DNA of 64,000 bases from Bacteroidota bacterium (GTDB lineage: Bacteria; Bacteroidota; Bacteroidia; Flavobacteriales_D; Crocinitomicaceae), in contig JAJRQQ010000079.1 in assembly GCA_024280155.1 (NCBI GenBank), forward strand, positions 18,520 to 82,519. The letters run 5' to 3'. The notes below the pieces were generated by a model that was given only the letters and a program-made list of their open reading frames with translations, was not told the origin of the DNA and did no database searches. The translations under genes and the position numbers were made by a program. Shown here piece by piece: positions 28,604 to 38,786 of the stretch (positions within the stretch are counted from its first letter, which is position 1; every line of letters starts with the position of its first letter).

Positions 28604-29275
28604 TTAACGCTTAAACCATCCTCTATAAATCGCATTCTCTACTTGGATTGAAGCTAAAGAGTCTCTCATCGTAGGAGGTGAAGTCTGAGGAACTACAGTG
28701 ATATCAACAACTGAGTAAGTGTGATATACTGTACAATTAAAGTCACATTTGAATTTTGAATAATCACCGGATTTATCCGATTCTTGAATAATTGAAGTTG
28801 GGTCAAATGTCACATCCATTAAGAATGTAGAAGTATCCTTTGAAACCCAAGTATCGTTGAATGCATCTCTGTATTGAACTTCAAATCCATTGAGTGCACT
28901 GTTTTTGTAAGCAGGTAAATCATTGGCTAAGAAGAAAGAATTGAATAAATTTAAAGCAGGAGTTGTTGTTCCTGTTGCTGTCGTCCAACTGATACTACCT
29001 AATCCGATTTTAATGGATTGAGTGTAGCTTGGTGATACCATAGAGAAATGATATTGAGCATCTACATTTCCTCCAGTCGATTGAGCGACCAATTGTGAGA
29101 AGCCATAGTATCCATCTACATTTTCAGTATATGTAACAAATTGCCCACCTATATTCCCTTCAAATGAAGCAAATAAATCAACTTTAGGTTCAGGAGCAGG
29201 GATAACTTCGTGCTTGTCACATGATGTTGCTATAAATCCTAATACAATAAATGAAAATAACGCCTTTTTATACAT
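28604..29275 (-). CDS. Hypothetical lipoprotein
   Basis: MYKKALFSFIVLGFIATSCDKHE lipobox. Confidence 0.65.
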   Translation of the reverse strand: MYKKALFSFIVLGFIATSCDKHEVIPAPEPKVDLFASFEGNIGGQFVTYTENVDGYYGFSQLVAQSTGGNVDAQYHFSMVSPSYTQSIKIGLGSISWTTATGTTTPALNLFNSFFLANDLPAYKNSALNGFEVQYRDAFNDTWVSKDTSTFLMDVTFDPTSIIQESDKSGDYSKFKCDFNCTVYHTYSVVDITVVPQTSPPTMRDSLASIQVENAIYRGWFKR

Positions 29276-29378
29276 AATCTAGTAGATTTTAAAATTGTTT
29301 AAGCTTCTCAAAAAAGAGAATTGTTTTACTAAATTACGTAAAAAACCTTAAAATGGTTGGCTTTTTGAGTAAGTTTTT

Positions 29379-29699
29379 TCAAGCTCTTATTTGTACAAAA
29401 GTTTTAGGTGCTAATAATTCGTTCAAATAAAAAGAAGACTCAAGGGTGTTCGATAGGTCTGAAGTGTACATCGTTTCATTGTTAAACATGGTTTCTACTG
29501 TTAAAGTGTCTGAAAAATTAAAAGCTGAATTTTTCTTTTTTAACTGATTTACAATTATATTTAATTGAGTTTGTGAAATTATTATATCTGTTGAGTATCT
29601 CATTGTGCCTTGTGTAATGTTTCCTTTCACTAAAACTTCTGGCTCATTTGATTCAAATTGGATGCTCTTGATTTCGATAATTTTGTTTATTTTTCTCAT
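29379..29699 (-). CDS. Hypothetical protein
   Basis: 106-aa ORF divergent from pepP-like gene. Confidence 0.5.
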   Translation of the reverse strand: MRKINKIIEIKSIQFESNEPEVLVKGNITQGTMRYSTDIIISQTQLNIIVNQLKKKNSAFNFSDTLTVETMFNNETMYTSDLSNTLESSFYLNELLAPKTFVQIRA

Positions 29700-29735
29700 A
29701 TCTTTTTTGTTTATACATTACAAATATCCAACATA

Positions 29736-29758
29736 ACAACGTATTCTATTTACGTTGT
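29736..29758. promoter_or_regulatory. Inverted repeat in divergent promoter region
   Basis: ACAACGTA-N7-TACGTTGT, perfect 8-bp arms. Confidence 0.5.
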
Positions 29759-29836
29759 GTTTTTTTCTTTTTTTTCTCTTGATTTAAAGATTAAACATTG
29801 GAAAATTTGTAACTTCACATTCAAGATTTATACAAT

Positions 29837-31129
29837 ATGAAATACGAGAAAATAAATAGTAAACTTTTTATTGATAATAGAAAGGCTTTTGTTGCCCAAA
29901 TGGATGCGCATTCTTTGGCTGTTTTTAATTCGAACGATACTTTCCCTATTAGTGCTGATAGTACAATGCCGTTTAAACAACATAGGGACATCTTTTATTT
30001 ATCAGGAGTTGATCAGGAAGAAAGTATTCTAGTGATTTCACCATTCTCAACCAATAAAGAGCATAGGGAAGTTTTATTTTTGAAAGAAACGAATGATCAC
30101 ATTGCAGTTTGGGAAGGAGAGAAGTTGGACAAAGAACAAGCTTTTGAGACTTCAGGTATTAAGACTGTTTATTGGTTGGATCAATTTGATACCGTTTTCA
30201 AACAAATGATGGCTGAGGTAGATGAAATTTATTTGAATACAAATGAGCATTTAAGAGCAAATACAATCGTACAGACTCGCGAAGATCGTTTCATTGAAAA
30301 GGTAAAGCGTGACTTCCCTGTTCATCAAATGCGGAAATCTGCGCCAATTATGCACCGTATTCGATCACTGAAAAGTGATATTGAAATTGATTTAATGCAG
30401 CAGGCTTGTAATATTACAAAACTAGGGGTGGAGCGAATTTTAAAGTTCATTCAACCAGGTGTGATGGAGTATGAAATTGAGGCAGAATTTATGCATGAAT
30501 TCTTGCGTAATAAATCGCAAGGTTTTGCTTATACGCCAATTATTGCTTCAGGAGCATCTGCTTGTGTGTTACATTACATTCAAAACAATAAAGAATGTAA
30601 AGATGGGGATGTTATTCTTTTAGATGTTGGAGCTGAATATGCAAATTATGCTTCAGATTTAACTCGTTCTCTTCCTGTTAATGGTCGTTTCTCTGACCGA
30701 CAAAAGGCAGTTTACAATTCTGTTTTAAACGTCAAGAAACAAGCTGAAAAATTATTAGTACCTGGAACACTGATTCCTGAATATCACAAAGAAGTTGGTC
30801 TTTTGATGCAAGAAGAATTATTGAAATTGAAATTAATCGACAAAACGGACATTAAAAACCAAGATCCAAATTGGCCGGCTTATAAAAGATATTTCATGCA
30901 TGGGACTTCACATTTTATAGGGTTAGACACACATGATTTAGGTTTATACAATGAGCCGATAGAAGAAGGTATGGCATTTACTTGTGAACCGGGTATTTAT
31001 ATTCCCGAAGAAAATTTAGGAATTCGAATTGAAGATGATTTAATCGTTCAAAAAACAGGAGATCCTTTTAATTTAATGAGGGACATTCCAATTGAAGTTG
31101 AGGATATCGAAGATTGGATGAATGACTGA
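29837..31129 (+). CDS. pepP: Aminopeptidase P family protein (Xaa-Pro aminopeptidase)
   Basis: DVILLDVGAEYANYASDLTRSLPVNGRFSDRQ...FMHGTSHFIGLDTHDLG...EPGIYIPEENLGIRIEDD. Confidence 0.93.
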   Translation: MKYEKINSKLFIDNRKAFVAQMDAHSLAVFNSNDTFPISADSTMPFKQHRDIFYLSGVDQEESILVISPFSTNKEHREVLFLKETNDHIAVWEGEKLDKEQAFETSGIKTVYWLDQFDTVFKQMMAEVDEIYLNTNEHLRANTIVQTREDRFIEKVKRDFPVHQMRKSAPIMHRIRSLKSDIEIDLMQQACNITKLGVERILKFIQPGVMEYEIEAEFMHEFLRNKSQGFAYTPIIASGASACVLHYIQNNKECKDGDVILLDVGAEYANYASDLTRSLPVNGRFSDRQKAVYNSVLNVKKQAEKLLVPGTLIPEYHKEVGLLMQEELLKLKLIDKTDIKNQDPNWPAYKRYFMHGTSHFIGLDTHDLGLYNEPIEEGMAFTCEPGIYIPEENLGIRIEDDLIVQKTGDPFNLMRDIPIEVEDIEDWMND

Positions 31130-31889
31130 TTTGAAAGAATATAAATTGAGTTACAGGGTGTCCGGAAATGGATACCCTGTCGTTTTTCTACATGGTTTTT
31201 TGGAGTCAAAATCAATGTGGGATTCTCTCGGGTTTTCGAAATTCACAAAAAGTATAACATTTGATTTACCTGGACACGGGGATTCTATCGCTCCTATTTC
31301 CGGAGAAGTAACAATGCTTGGAATTGCAAAGCTTGTCAAGCAAGAATTAGATGCTATTGGTATCGATAAATATACGTTAATAGGACATTCTTTGGGTGGG
31401 TATATTGGCGTAGAATTGATGAAAATGGATGAAAGTTGTGAAAATCTTATTTTTTTAAATTCAAATTTCTGGGAAGATAGTACGCAGAAGAAAATTGATC
31501 GTAAAAGGATTGCTGAAATTGTGAAATACAATAAGACAAGTTTTATTTATGAAGCAATTCCTCATTTGTTTTTGAATCCGGAGAAATATCATGTTGAGGT
31601 TGTTTCATTGATTAATGAGGCAAAAGTCATCTCTGCTAAAACGATTGCTGATTATTCTATTGCAATGAGTAAAAGGGAGGATAACATTTCATTTGTTCGA
31701 GAAAATGCAACCAAAATAATGATCATTCAGGGTGAAGATGATGCAATTGTATCGGTGGATAAAATGGATTCTTTTTTTACAGAAATAGGTTTCAATTACA
31801 AGCGATTATCGCAATGTGGGCACATGTCTCATGTTGAAAAGAAAGAGGAGGTTATAGAGATTGTCCTCCAGTTGTTGAATTTAAATTAA
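31122..31889 (+). CDS. Alpha/beta hydrolase
   Basis: PVVFLHGFLESKSMWDSL...YTLIGHSLGGYIGVEL...CGHMSHVEKKEEV. Confidence 0.88.
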   Translation: MTDLKEYKLSYRVSGNGYPVVFLHGFLESKSMWDSLGFSKFTKSITFDLPGHGDSIAPISGEVTMLGIAKLVKQELDAIGIDKYTLIGHSLGGYIGVELMKMDESCENLIFLNSNFWEDSTQKKIDRKRIAEIVKYNKTSFIYEAIPHLFLNPEKYHVEVVSLINEAKVISAKTIADYSIAMSKREDNISFVRENATKIMIIQGEDDAIVSVDKMDSFFTEIGFNYKRLSQCGHMSHVEKKEEVIEIVLQLLNLN

Positions 31890-33196
31890 GGTTTTAATCC
31901 TTTAATTGTTTCTGTAATATCCCTGCCTGAAGGTTGTTCAAATATAACTAAATCAAAGTAAGAAGTTGCCGCAAATAAATGGTCGAATAGGTCAGACATA
32001 ATACTTTCGTAGATTACCCAATCTTTTTGTTTTGAGAAACAATAAATTTCGAGAGGAACTCCCATTGCTGTAGGAGGAAGTTGCCGAACCATTGTCGTCA
32101 TATCAGGATTGATATTTGTGTTGCTTCTAAGGTAAGCTAAGATGTATTGGCGATACAAACCAATATTCGTTTGGTGCCTACCGTTCAATAGGAAATCATC
32201 TTTATTGAGATTATTTTTGGTATTATAATCATTAATTTCTTTCTCCTTTCCATCGATATAGTCGGAAATTAAGGTGATTTTTTGTAATTCATTTAGCATT
32301 TCGGGGGTACAGAATTTGATTGAACTCATTTCGATATTGATGGAGCGTTTGATTCTCCTTCCTTCTGACAGTTCCATTCCCCTCCAGTTTTTAAAAGAGT
32401 CTGAAATGAAAGCATAGGTTGGAATTGTCGTGATGGTCTTGTCAAAATTCTGAACTTTAACCGTGTTTAATGTGATTTCTGTCACGTCACCATCTGCACC
32501 ATATTTTTCCATTGTTACCCAGTCGCCAATTCGAACCATGTCATTTGCGGCCAGTTGAATACTGCCAACAAAGCCAAGAATAGTGTCTTTAAATATCAAC
32601 AAGATGATGGCTGTAGCAGCACCTAGTGAAGTCAAGAAATAAACAGGAGATTGTCCTGTTGAGATGGAAAGACCAAGAATGATCATAAACCCACTGACTA
32701 GGATTTTTATCAATTGAAAATAAGATTGAATGGGTTTGTCTTTTAGTTTCGGTTTCTCTGATAATATCTTTTCAAATGCTGAGAGAAAACGGAGAATCGC
32801 CACTAAAAGGATTGCTACAAATAAGACATTTATAGCTTGAAGTAGGAATTTTAAAATGATGGGGTAATCGAAGAAAATAATCTTCACAAAAAAATCCATA
32901 AAGAAAAGAGGGGCGATATGTGCAACTGCTGCAAAAAATCGTTTTTCAACAAGGTAATCATCCCATTTTGTTTTGGATCGAATAATGAATTGATGCAAAG
33001 TTGTTATCATTATTTTTCGTGATAACCACCAAACGAACATACTAAATAGAACAGTAATGATTAGTATAGATGCTGAACGTGCTATAATTAGTGATTCGCC
33101 ACTTAAACCAAGGTTTTCGAGGAGAGTTGTACTTTCGTTTACGATAAATTTATGGATTGAGTTTACTTCTTCTAGTATAGGAGTTTCTATTTGCAT
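31886..33196 (-). CDS. Mechanosensitive ion channel (MscS family)
   Basis: TSLGAATAIILLIFKDTILGFVGSIQLAANDMVRIGDWVTMEKYGADGDVTEITLNTVKVQNFDKTITTIPTY. Confidence 0.9.
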   Translation of the reverse strand: MQIETPILEEVNSIHKFIVNESTTLLENLGLSGESLIIARSASILIITVLFSMFVWWLSRKIMITTLHQFIIRSKTKWDDYLVEKRFFAAVAHIAPLFFMDFFVKIIFFDYPIILKFLLQAINVLFVAILLVAILRFLSAFEKILSEKPKLKDKPIQSYFQLIKILVSGFMIILGLSISTGQSPVYFLTSLGAATAIILLIFKDTILGFVGSIQLAANDMVRIGDWVTMEKYGADGDVTEITLNTVKVQNFDKTITTIPTYAFISDSFKNWRGMELSEGRRIKRSINIEMSSIKFCTPEMLNELQKITLISDYIDGKEKEINDYNTKNNLNKDDFLLNGRHQTNIGLYRQYILAYLRSNTNINPDMTTMVRQLPPTAMGVPLEIYCFSKQKDWVIYESIMSDLFDHLFAATSYFDLVIFEQPSGRDITETIKGLKP

Positions 33197-33213
33197 TTAA
33201 TTTCTGATGAGGA

Positions 33214-33624
33214 TTATTTGTACTTTTTTAAGTTGCTTAGTGGTTGAGGGAATAATCCGTCACGAGATATCTTCCGTCCTCGTTTATAAACCATAATTCT
33301 TTCTGTTGCCAATTGATTTTCCATTTTACAGTCCAATAGATAATAGGATTGAGCTTTAAACATTACTTCGTAAGTGCCATGATTTTTGTTGTTGCCTATG
33401 GTAATCCAAATTTCATTTCTCCCTATTTCAATGTAGATTGCAGTAGAACTTACTTTCATTATTTTTTCTCCTGTATCAATATTGTATGAAGAAATTTCTC
33501 CTTTGTACTTTCCCAAATATTTACGTTTCAATGTCAATTCTTTCTGTACAGAGAAGATGAGTGGTAGAAGTAAAATGATAAAAGAAACTTTACTCATTCG
33601 AACTGATGTAAATACTTTATTCAT
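33214..33624 (-). CDS. Hypothetical protein
   Basis: 136-aa ORF with N-terminal hydrophobic segment. Confidence 0.5.
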   Translation of the reverse strand: MNKVFTSVRMSKVSFIILLLPLIFSVQKELTLKRKYLGKYKGEISSYNIDTGEKIMKVSSTAIYIEIGRNEIWITIGNNKNHGTYEVMFKAQSYYLLDCKMENQLATERIMVYKRGRKISRDGLFPQPLSNLKKYK

Positions 33625-33822
33625 GATGCTAAGTTACGAAAAAAAGAACATAGAGTACTTGCTCGAAGAATAAAATTCACACGTGTTTTTTCATTAAATA
33701 AACGTTCTTGGTTCTTATAATCATCTGAAGTTTTCAACAATTCAAGCAATTACGAACATTCGCTTTTATATTACAATGAATTGGTGTAAATTCGAAGTTG
33801 CAACAAAAAAACCTATTTTTAG

Positions 33823-34616
33823 ATGAAACAATACCAAGATTTGCTTAAACATATTATTGATAAAGGATCTCAAAAAGGAGATCGAACGGGGACAGGGACG
33901 AAGTCTGTTTTTGGTTATCAAATGCGTTTTGATTTAAACGAAGGGTTCCCGATGGTAACAACAAAAAAATACACCTTCGTTCGATTATTATAGAATTGTT
34001 GTGGTTTTTAAATGGAGATACCAACGTAAAATATTTGCAAGATAATAAAGTGAAAATATGGGATGAATGGGCAGATGAAAATGGAGATTTAGGCCCTGTT
34101 TATGGTCATCAATGGAGACATTGGCCTGATGGTAAAGGAGGGACAATTGATCAGATAACAAATTTAATTGAGTCGATTAAAAATAATCCGGATTCAAGAA
34201 GACATTTGGTTTCTGCTTGGAATGTTGCAGATGTTGAGGATATGGCATTACCGCCTTGTCACACAATGTTTCAATTTTATGTTGCAGACAATAAGTTGAG
34301 TTGTCAATTGTACCAACGCTCCGCAGACACATTCTTAGGTGTACCTTTTAACATTGCTTCGTATGCTTTATTAACTATGATGATTGCTCAAGTTTGCGAC
34401 CTAGAGTTGGGTGATTTTGTGCACACTTTTGGAGATGCGCATATTTACTCAAATCACATGGAACAAGTAGAATTACAACTTTCTCGTGAGACAAGAGCTT
34501 TGCCAACAATGAAAATTAATCCAAATGTTAAGGACATATTCTCCTTCAAATTTGAGGACTTTGAACTGTTAAATTACAATCCGCATCCTCACATTAAAGG
34601 TGTTGTAGCTGTTTAA
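33823..34616 (+). pseudogene. thyA: Thymidylate synthase, apparent 1-nt deletion at the A7 run 33963-33969
   Basis: Frame 1 [49 protein letters not shown]; -1 frame continues [19 protein letters not shown]...; corrected length 264 aa. Confidence 0.92.
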
Positions 34617-34629
34617 TTATAAGAAGATT

Positions 34630-35136
34630 ATGAAAATCTCGTTAATTGTTGCCATGGACATAAATCGTGGTATAGGAAAAGACAATGATCTGATGTGGCA
34701 TCTTCCTGCGGACATGAAGTTCTTTAAGGAAACCACGTCAGGGCATATTGTTGTGATGGGGAGAAAGAATTTTGAATCTATACCCGAGAAGTATAGACCT
34801 TTGCCAAATCGAGAGAATATTGTTTTAACCAGAAATACTTCTTTCAAAGCGGAAGGATGTAAAGTCGTTCATTCTCTAGAGGAATGTTTGAGTTTATTTC
34901 CAGAGAATGAAGAAAGAACAATGTTTATTATTGGTGGTGGCGAAATCTATAGACAAGCAATAGAGCAGAATATCATAAAGGAAATGATCATCACTCATGT
35001 GAATAAAAGTTATAATGCAGATACATTCTTCGTTGATTTTGATCTTAAAAGCTGGTCTGTCGAAACCATTCTGACCAAAGAAAAAGATGAACGTAATGAA
35101 GCTAGTTTTTCCGTTGTAAAATACACCAAGAAATAA
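34630..35136 (+). CDS. folA: Dihydrofolate reductase
   Basis: ISLIVAMDINRGIGKDNDLMWHLPADMKFFKETTSGHIVVMGRKNFESIP. Confidence 0.95.
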   Translation: MKISLIVAMDINRGIGKDNDLMWHLPADMKFFKETTSGHIVVMGRKNFESIPEKYRPLPNRENIVLTRNTSFKAEGCKVVHSLEECLSLFPENEERTMFIIGGGEIYRQAIEQNIIKEMIITHVNKSYNADTFFVDFDLKSWSVETILTKEKDERNEASFSVVKYTKK

Positions 35137-35147
35137 GATTCAATTCT

Positions 35148-37256
35148 ATGACAGTTTGTATTGCCGAAAAACCAAGTGTAGCCAAAGATATTGCCGAAAT
35201 TCTCGGAGCGAAGCAACGTCACGATGGTTATTATGAAGGGAATGGTTACCAAATTACATGGACTTTTGGGCATTTGTGTACACTCAAAGAGCCGCACGAT
35301 TACAATGAGAATTGGAAATATTGGAAATTAGAAGATTTGCCAATTGTCCCCTCTAATTTTGGGATTAAACTTATTTCAAATCAAGGGGTTGAACGACAAT
35401 TTAATACCATTGCTCGACTGGTTCAAAATTGCGATGAAGTTATTAATTGCGGGGATGCTGGGCAAGAAGGGGAATTGATTCAACGATGGGTTTTACTTAA
35501 AGCAAAATGTAAAGTTCCTGTAAAAAGATTGTGGATTTCCTCCTTGACCGAAGAGGCTATTAAAGAAGGGTTTGAGAATCTTCAGGATGCTAGTAAGTAT
35601 GATAATCTTTATGCAGCAGGAAGTGCTCGAGCAATTGGCGATTGGATGTTGGGGATAAATGGAACACGTTTGTTTACCAAAAAGTTCGGTCAAGGAAAGG
35701 CTACTTTATCAATTGGTAGAGTGCAAACTCCTACTTTAGCCATGATTGTTCAACGGCAAAAAGAAATTGATGCTTTTGTTGTGTATGAATATTGGGAATT
35801 GAAAACTAAATATAAAAGTCAGGAGTTTTCTTGTCAAATTGATCGATTAAAAACACAAGATAAAGCGAATCAAGGTTTGGCTTATTTGAAAGATAAAGAA
35901 TTTGAAATTACTTCTTTTGAACAAAAAGAGGGCAAGGAAGGAAATCCAAGATTGTATGATTTAACCTCATTGCAAGTGGATGCCAATAAAAAGTTTGGAT
36001 TCTCCGCTGACGATACGTTGAAGTTGATTCAAGGGTTGTATGAGAAAAAATTAACCACTTATCCAAGAGTTGATACGACATACTTAACGGATGATTTACA
36101 CCCTAAAATCCCAAATATTCTCCGTGGGATGAAATATTATTCTCGTTTTACAGAGAAATTATTAGCAGCACCAATTCCAAAGAATAAAACGGTGTTTAAT
36201 GATAAGAAAGTTACCGATCACCACGCAATTATTCCTACAGGAGTACCTGTTTCTGGAGTTTCTCAGAATGAACAAAAGATTTATGACCTGATAGCGAAAC
36301 GTTTCATTGCTGTTTTCTATCCACCGTGCATTGTTTCAAATACAACCGTTTTAGGAAAGGTCGATAAGCTAGAGTTTAAAGCAACGGGAAAACAAATCCT
36401 GAAATTGGGTTGGCGAGAATTATATTCTTCTGAAAAAAAAGAAACGAAGTCAAAAGACGATGAGTCTATTATGCCTCATTTTGAAAAAGGAGAGAAAGGG
36501 CCGCATGAACCGATTATTCATAAAGGAAAAACTTCTCCACCCAAATATTATACGGAAGCTACACTTTTGAGAGGAATGGAAACTGCTGGTAGAGATGTGG
36601 AAGACGAGGAGATGAGAGAAATGATGAAGGACAATGGTATCGGACGACCTTCAACACGTGCCAATATCATTGAAACACTTTTTCGTAGAAAATATATTGA
36701 AAAGAAAAGAAAAAATCTAGTAGCAACCCCGACTGGTATAGCATTGATTGATACGATACAAAGTGAGGTGTTAAAAAGTGCGGAGTTAACAGGAGATTGG
36801 GAGAGGAAATTACGTTTGATTGAGAAAGGAGAGTATAAATTAGAAGTTTTTAAGCAAGAATTGACTACAATGGTTCGTGGATTAACTGATGAGGTGATTT
36901 TTAACACACCAATTAATGTCCAGTTCTTTAATGAAAAGCCAATCGAAGTTAAAAAAATACGAAAAAAAAGAGAAAAAGTAACATTCTCATTTGAAGAAAT
37001 TGAATGTCCGAAATGCAAAATAGCAAAATTGATGAAAGGAAAAACGGCGGTTGGATGTTCTGAATACAAAACTTGTGGTTTCAAAATTCCATTTATTTTA
37101 ATGGGGAAAAAAATAACGGATAATCAATTGAAGGATATTATAGAGAAAGGAAAATCAAAAACAATAAAAGGACTCACTAATCCGAGTGATCAATCCAAAA
37201 TGGAAGGAAAATTTATTTTGGATGGTACGTTTAATGTTGGTTTTGAGAAAGGGTAG
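35148..37256 (+). CDS. topB: DNA topoisomerase III
   Basis: MTVCIAEKPSVAKDIAEILGA...CGDAGQEGELI...IGRVQTPTLAMIVQRQ. Confidence 0.93.
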   Translation: MTVCIAEKPSVAKDIAEILGAKQRHDGYYEGNGYQITWTFGHLCTLKEPHDYNENWKYWKLEDLPIVPSNFGIKLISNQGVERQFNTIARLVQNCDEVINCGDAGQEGELIQRWVLLKAKCKVPVKRLWISSLTEEAIKEGFENLQDASKYDNLYAAGSARAIGDWMLGINGTRLFTKKFGQGKATLSIGRVQTPTLAMIVQRQKEIDAFVVYEYWELKTKYKSQEFSCQIDRLKTQDKANQGLAYLKDKEFEITSFEQKEGKEGNPRLYDLTSLQVDANKKFGFSADDTLKLIQGLYEKKLTTYPRVDTTYLTDDLHPKIPNILRGMKYYSRFTEKLLAAPIPKNKTVFNDKKVTDHHAIIPTGVPVSGVSQNEQKIYDLIAKRFIAVFYPPCIVSNTTVLGKVDKLEFKATGKQILKLGWRELYSSEKKETKSKDDESIMPHFEKGEKGPHEPIIHKGKTSPPKYYTEATLLRGMETAGRDVEDEEMREMMKDNGIGRPSTRANIIETLFRRKYIEKKRKNLVATPTGIALIDTIQSEVLKSAELTGDWERKLRLIEKGEYKLEVFKQELTTMVRGLTDEVIFNTPINVQFFNEKPIEVKKIRKKREKVTFSFEEIECPKCKIAKLMKGKTAVGCSEYKTCGFKIPFILMGKKITDNQLKDIIEKGKSKTIKGLTNPSDQSKMEGKFILDGTFNVGFEKG

Positions 37257-37329
37257 AGCTGTTTTTAGAGACAGTATCTCTTATAGTGTGTAAGTTCTTT
37301 TTTTAGTTATACCAACTTTGTTACATAAA

Positions 37330-37360
37330 AAAAGCACTTCACGAAAAGTAAAGTGCTTCT
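37330..37360 (-). terminator. Rho-independent terminator downstream of frr
   Basis: Minus strand AGAAGCACTTTACTTTTCGTGAAGTGCTTTTTTT. Confidence 0.75.
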
Positions 37361-37378
37361 AATTACTTAGACAATCTA

Positions 37379-37942
37379 TTAAATTGTCATTATGTCTCTT
37401 TCCTTCGTCACAAGAATCTCCTCTACTTTTTTTGTGTAAGTATTGGTTACTTCCTGAATATAATTTTCACCATCTTTCATCATATCTTCAGAGAGACCAT
37501 CTTCTTTGAGTGATTTCAGCATGTCGAGCGCATCTTTTCGATTGTTTCTAAAACCAATTTTTGCGTTCTCCATCTCTCCCTTCGCTTGTTTCACTAAGTC
37601 ACGTCTACGTTCTTCAGTCAACGGTGGTACAGAAATTAGAACACCTTCACCATTGCTTTGAGGTGCGAAACCGAGGTTGGCATTAATAATTCCTCTCATA
37701 ATTTCATCCAACATCGATTTTTCCCATGGTTGAACTGTAATCGTTCGGGCATCCATTGTGTTTACATTAGCTACTTGAGAAAGTGGCGTAGGTGACCCAT
37801 AATAATCGACCATTACAGATTGTAACATCGAAGGATTCGCTTTACCTGCTCTGATTTTCATTAGTGCAGTTTCATAATGTTCAACCGTTTTATTATTGGC
37901 AGCTTTTACTTCATCGTAAACCATATTCAATTCTTCCGTCAT
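37379..37942 (-). CDS. frr: Ribosome recycling factor
   Basis: ALMKIRAGKANPSMLQSVMVDYYGSPTPLSQVANVNTMDARTITVQPWEKSML. Confidence 0.96.
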   Translation of the reverse strand: MTEELNMVYDEVKAANNKTVEHYETALMKIRAGKANPSMLQSVMVDYYGSPTPLSQVANVNTMDARTITVQPWEKSMLDEIMRGIINANLGFAPQSNGEGVLISVPPLTEERRRDLVKQAKGEMENAKIGFRNNRKDALDMLKSLKEDGLSEDMMKDGENYIQEVTNTYTKKVEEILVTKERDIMTI

Positions 37943-37953
37943 ATCTTTTCTAA

Positions 37954-38661
37954 TTAATTGCGAACGATTGTTCCTACTTGTTCGCCATTCAAAACTTTTT
38001 GTAAATTACCTGGTGTATCCATATCAAAAACGATGATGGGTAGATTGTTCTCTTTACACAGTGTAAAAGCAGTCATATCCATAATTGATAAGTCCTTTTT
38101 ATAAACATCGTCGAAAGAAATTACATCATACTTTGTTGCATTCGGATCTTTTTCAGGATCTGCCGAATAAATGCCATCGACACGTGTTCCTTTCAAGATA
38201 ACATCAGCATTTAATTCTATTGCTCTTAATGAGGCAGCCGAGTCTGTTGTGAAGAAAGGGTTTCCTGTTCCTGCGCCAAAAATCACAACTCTACCTTTCT
38301 CAAGATGGCGAAGTGCTTTTCTTTTGATAAAAGGTTCGCAAATTGCTTTCATCTCAATGGCTGATTGTAGTCTTGTTTCAACTCCAGCAGATTCTAAAGC
38401 CGCTTGAAGTGCCATCGAATTAATCATTGTAGCTAACATCCCCATGTAGTCACCGTGTGAGCGATCCATTCCGCCTTCTTCAGCTTGAACTCCTCGGAAT
38501 ATGTTTCCTCCACCGATTACAATAGCAATTTCAACACCATTCTCATGGATTTTTTTGATTTGTTGAGCGTATAAGCTGAGTCGATTATTGTCGATTCCAA
38601 ATGCTTTATCTCCCATGAGAGATTCACCGCTTAACTTTAGTAAAATTCTTTTGTATTTCAT
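37954..38661 (-). CDS. pyrH: UMP kinase
   Basis: [21 protein letters not shown]...[11 protein letters not shown]...[16 protein letters not shown]. Confidence 0.96.
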   Translation of the reverse strand: MKYKRILLKLSGESLMGDKAFGIDNNRLSLYAQQIKKIHENGVEIAIVIGGGNIFRGVQAEEGGMDRSHGDYMGMLATMINSMALQAALESAGVETRLQSAIEMKAICEPFIKRKALRHLEKGRVVIFGAGTGNPFFTTDSAASLRAIELNADVILKGTRVDGIYSADPEKDPNATKYDVISFDDVYKKDLSIMDMTAFTLCKENNLPIIVFDMDTPGNLQKVLNGEQVGTIVRN

Positions 38662-38735
38662 CTTGAAATTTTCTGTTGCACAAATATACAGAATTCAAAG
38701 AATGAAAATGAAAACTTTTAAAATGAATTCAAAAA

Positions 38736-38767
38736 AAAACCATCCACCTTAAAAAGATGGATGGTTT
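38736..38767 (-). terminator. Rho-independent terminator downstream of tsf
   Basis: AAACCATCCA...TGGATGGTTT with A-run on plus strand (T-run on minus). Confidence 0.8.
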
Positions 38768-38786
38768 TAAAATATGGTTTTTTGTC

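Noticed and set aside
36548-37084. 178-aa minus-strand ORF within topB
   Set aside because: Antisense to a strongly conserved topoisomerase III gene.
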